From assembly GCA_009836625.1 (NCBI GenBank), contig VXVC01000012.1:318073-382072 (forward strand): 64,000 bases of DNA, given 5' to 3'. This DNA comes from Holophagales bacterium (GTDB lineage: Bacteria > Acidobacteriota > Thermoanaerobaculia > Multivoradales > Multivoraceae). A model generated the notes under the pieces. It had not been told where the DNA came from. It worked only from the letters and a program-made list of their open reading frames with translations, and made no database searches. Below are positions 61,795-64,000 of the stretch, piece after piece (the stretch's first letter is position 1; the number at the start of each line of letters is the position of its first letter). Both the position numbers and the translations under genes were made by a program.

Positions 61795-63569
61795 CGGAGC
61801 TTGTAGGCCTCCCTCGCGGATCGCAGCCAGTCGTGCTGGTCCTTGTCGCCGAAGTAGTAGAAGACGGCGCCGTTCGGCAGCATGAGGACGCCGATGCCGC
61901 CGTAGCCGAGCATCTGCCGCACCCAGACCTGCTTCGTGCCGGTGCCGTCGGTGACCTGGATCTGCCGCGACCAGATCGAGTTGTTGTACTTGTTCGGGTG
62001 GCCGTTGTGGACGGCGTCCAGGCCCGGATCGTCCGCGTCTTCCTGCATCGCGGCGGCCACCATGCCCGGATGGAGCACCTGCCGGTCGCCGATCCGGCCG
62101 CGCTGGACGTTCAGCAGGTTGGCGATCTTCAGGATGTCGTCCGGGGTCCAGAACATGCCGTAGCCGCCGAAGACGTAGCCGTCGGCCCGGTTGTCCGTGC
62201 GCAGCGACTGGAGCGCCCCGGCGGAGACGCCCAGCGGCCTGTAGACCTCGGTGGCCAGGAACTCCAGCAGGTCGGCGGGCTCCTTTGGCGAGGCGCCCGC
62301 TTGCTGGCCGAGGTACCCGCTCATGGCCACGGACAGCAGGAAGGCGTCCGTCGTGTGGTACACCCAGCGTGCGCCGGGCGACTCCCTCGTCGGGTAGGCG
62401 AGGGCGCCCCGCAGCTTGCGGTTCCGGTGCTCCGGCACGAAGAAGTTCAGCTCGGTCGTCGAGTTCTTTTCGTCGTCCTGGTTGCCCGTGTCCCAGTAGT
62501 GGCCGGTCGCCATGTCGAGGGCGTGCTCGAAGGTCACGCCGTGGAAGCTGCCCCTGGGTGGCTTGGGCACGTAGTCCCTGAGTTCGAGTTCGGTCACCTC
62601 GAAACCGTCCCTCTGCGCCAGCCGCATCAGCGCGACGGCGCCGACGGCGGTCTTGGCAGTGGAGTAGGACGGCAGGCGGATCTGCTCGGGATACGGGTAG
62701 TCACCGTAGCGGGTGTGGACCGGGCCCTGGTAGTGGACCCCGCCGAAGGCGACGCCGAAGGCGGTGAGGTGCTCGCGGTCGAAGCCGCCGCCGAACGCCT
62801 GAGGGTAGACCTGGGCGCGCGGGTAGTCGTCCCGAATCTCCTCGATCGGCCGGATCGGGAGCCGGGAGGCGGCTTCGGCAGCGTAGGCCGCGAGTACTAC
62901 CCTTGCCTCGGGCGGCTCGCCGGAGGTGAAGCGGGTGGGGCCCGCGTCCCAGAGGTCGAACTTGAAGTACTTGCAGGTCTCCTGCGTGGCCTGGAAGGCC
63001 GCCGGCGAGGTGGCGCCGCCGTCGAACAGGAAGGACACGACACCGTGGTAGGCGCAGTTCTGGTTGCGCTCGACCAGTGTGATCGGCAACGAGGCCCGGC
63101 TTCTGCCGCCGTCGCCGTTCTCGCTCCAGATCCGGCCCGGTCCGACGATGACGTTCCAGTAGGCGTCGCCGGTGTAGCGGAGCGCCCGGTTGGCGGGCAC
63201 CAGGTGGGAGCCACTCTGGACCAGGGCGACATCGAGCCGCGGAATGCGGCGCAGGGCGGAGACGATCGGCGGCTCATCCGCCCGCAGGTAGGTGTCGTGG
63301 TGGACTGTCCAGGAGGCTCCGCCGCCGCCGAAGAGCTGCAGCGTGCCTCGCATCTCGTGGCGCGGCGGTGCGGCGTTCTCGGGCAGGCCAAAGGCCGCGT
63401 TGTCGACGGGAGTCGGATGCTCACCGGCCAGGAGCTGGGATGCCGGCAGCGCGGTCCGCGCGACGTCACCCGAGCCGGCGAGGGGGTCGCCGGGCAGGTC
63501 GACGGCGGCCGCCGCGGGCTGGACGGCGGCCGCGCAGACGGTCCAGAGCAGGGCCGCGAATCGGGTCAT
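61791..63569 (-). CDS. Secreted serine hydrolase, beta-lactamase/class C-like C-terminal domain
   Basis: 592 aa. Signal peptide to about residue 21. The catalytic SxxK is 'LPSYSTAKTAVGAVALMRL' (about residues 301-306). A Tyr in 'ARWVYHTTDAFLLSVAM' is in the place of the YxN motif but the Asn is Thr. 'LGYGGIGVLMLPNG' is near the usual KTG-like strand. The N-terminal 250 residues have no recognised fold; Cys in 'NQNCAYHG' and 'QETCKYFKFD' may be bridged. Such proteins are esterases, D-aminopeptidases or beta-lactamase-like hydrolases; resistance activity is not implied. It heads the minus-strand run and has a leaderless-type TACCAT box 8 nt upstream. Confidence 0.8.
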   Translation of the reverse strand: MTRFAALLWTVCAAAVQPAAAAVDLPGDPLAGSGDVARTALPASQLLAGEHPTPVDNAAFGLPENAAPPRHEMRGTLQLFGGGGASWTVHHDTYLRADEPPIVSALRRIPRLDVALVQSGSHLVPANRALRYTGDAYWNVIVGPGRIWSENGDGGRSRASLPITLVERNQNCAYHGVVSFLFDGGATSPAAFQATQETCKYFKFDLWDAGPTRFTSGEPPEARVVLAAYAAEAASRLPIRPIEEIRDDYPRAQVYPQAFGGGFDREHLTAFGVAFGGVHYQGPVHTRYGDYPYPEQIRLPSYSTAKTAVGAVALMRLAQRDGFEVTELELRDYVPKPPRGSFHGVTFEHALDMATGHYWDTGNQDDEKNSTTELNFFVPEHRNRKLRGALAYPTRESPGARWVYHTTDAFLLSVAMSGYLGQQAGASPKEPADLLEFLATEVYRPLGVSAGALQSLRTDNRADGYVFGGYGMFWTPDDILKIANLLNVQRGRIGDRQVLHPGMVAAAMQEDADDPGLDAVHNGHPNKYNNSIWSRQIQVTDGTGTKQVWVRQMLGYGGIGVLMLPNGAVFYYFGDKDQHDWLRSAREAYKLR

Positions 63570-63577
63570 GGCGGCTG

Positions 63578-63583
63578 ATGGTA
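63578..63583 (-). promoter_or_regulatory. -10-like TACCAT, candidate leaderless promoter
   Basis: TACCAT on the minus strand ends 8 nt before the ATG at 63569, without a Shine-Dalgarno site. It lies in the 47-bp divergent gap to the exonuclease gene. Confidence 0.4.
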
Positions 63584-63616
63584 GCTTGCCGGCGTGACCC
63601 GGATGCGGCGCCCGCC

Positions 63617-64000
63617 ATGTACGTCCACCTGATCGACGGCACCTACGAGCTCTTTCGCCACCACTTCGGCGCGCCGAGCTATCGCAACGACGACGGGCTC
63701 GAGGTGGGGGCGGTGCGTGGAGTCGTCTTCTCGGTGCTCGGCATGTTTCGGGATGGGGCGACCCATGTGGCGGTGGCGACCGACCACGTGATCGAGTCGT
63801 TCCGCAACGAGATGTGGCCCGGCTACAAGACCGGCGAGGGGATCGAGCCGGAGTTGCTGGCCCAGTTCCCGGTGCTCGAGGAGGCCCTGGCCGCGCTCGG
63901 GGTCACGGTCTGGCCGATGGTCGAGCACGAGGCCGACGACGGGCTTGCCAGCGGCGCCGCGATGGCGGCCGCGGACGAGCGGGTCGTCGAGGTCCGCATC
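63617..64000 (+). CDS. 5'-3' exonuclease (flap/Pol I 5'-nuclease domain), N-terminal part
   Basis: The frame is open to the right edge; 128 residues are present from the ATG at 63617. 'MYVHLIDGTYELFRHHFG' matches the first metal-binding Asp segment of 5'-3' exonucleases, 'ATHVAVATDHVIESFRNEMWPGYKTG' corresponds to the segment with conserved Arg, Tyr and Lys, and 'MVEHEADDGLASGA' matches the EADD metal site. Such domains remove 5' flaps or RNA primers. No full-length polymerase can be judged from this fragment, so it could be a stand-alone exonuclease. No clear ribosome site is seen. Confidence 0.82.
   Translation, partial: MYVHLIDGTYELFRHHFGAPSYRNDDGLEVGAVRGVVFSVLGMFRDGATHVAVATDHVIESFRNEMWPGYKTGEGIEPELLAQFPVLEEALAALGVTVWPMVEHEADDGLASGAAMAAADERVVEVRI

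Noticed and set aside
1..64000. tRNA, rRNA, CRISPR, insertion sequence or phage genes
   Set aside because: No cloverleaf, rRNA core sequence, regularly spaced repeats, transposase or integrase motif was recognised on either strand by eye.

Overview
The window is a GC-rich, densely coded chromosomal segment from a Gram-negative bacterium. Evidence for an outer membrane includes a TonB-dependent receptor, many Sec signal peptides and lipoproteins, and a Tat-type amidase. Two PQQ-type quinoproteins, DUF6152, a fused indolepyruvate:ferredoxin oxidoreductase, class III CoA-transferases and a local expansion of carboxypeptidase-regulatory-like repeat proteins resemble what is seen in uncultured Acidobacteriota or similar environmental lineages. 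That taxonomic reading is an inference from gene content only. I see no rRNA, tRNA, CRISPR array, transposase or phage gene.

Layout. (1) 1-3.7 kb, plus strand: end of a secreted protein of unknown function, a DUF547-radical SAM fusion and a GT-C-like membrane glycosyltransferase. (2) 4.0-7.1 kb, minus strand: an AhpD-like protein whose gene is interrupted by an in-frame TGA that reads convincingly as selenocysteine (CxxU-x3-H) with a SECIS-like hairpin behind it, then a second member of the unknown secreted family and an epimerase. (3) 7.1-15.0 kb: cytochrome c-quinoprotein, two more members of the unknown family, DUF6152 protein and a frameshifted TonB receptor. (4) 15-29 kb: mixed secreted enzymes (PhoD-like, amidase, DUF3604/PHP), RraA-like protein, nitronate monooxygenase, acyl-CoA dehydrogenase and a second quinoprotein. 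(5) 29.4-33.2 kb, plus: a lipoprotein and a repeat protein. (6) 33.2-44.9 kb, minus: thioredoxin-like protein, IorA-IorB fusion, crotonase, SDR and two regulatory-like repeat proteins. (7) 45.2-46.8 kb, plus: a 71-aa membrane protein and a two-domain methyltransferase. (8) 46.8-63.6 kb, minus: three giant tandem paralogous repeat proteins, then amidase, alpha/beta hydrolase, a double CoA-transferase and a serine hydrolase, several with ATGA overlaps. (9) The right end enters a 5'-3' exonuclease gene.

How the genes may work together. The quinoproteins, cytochrome c domain, TonB receptor and the four-member unknown secreted family suggest periplasmic uptake and oxidation of organic substrates. 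Acyl-CoA dehydrogenase, crotonase, SDR, CoA-transferases and IorAB suggest cytoplasmic catabolism of the resulting acids. These links are inferred from proximity.

The strongest unusual signals are the selenoprotein gene at 4008-5066, the DUF547-radical SAM fusion, a recurrent -10-like TANNNT hexamer 6-10 nt before start codons lacking Shine-Dalgarno sites (leaderless transcription), a divergent gene pair whose start codons overlap, the tandem repeat-protein array with truncated copies, and a 26-bp perfect inverted repeat.
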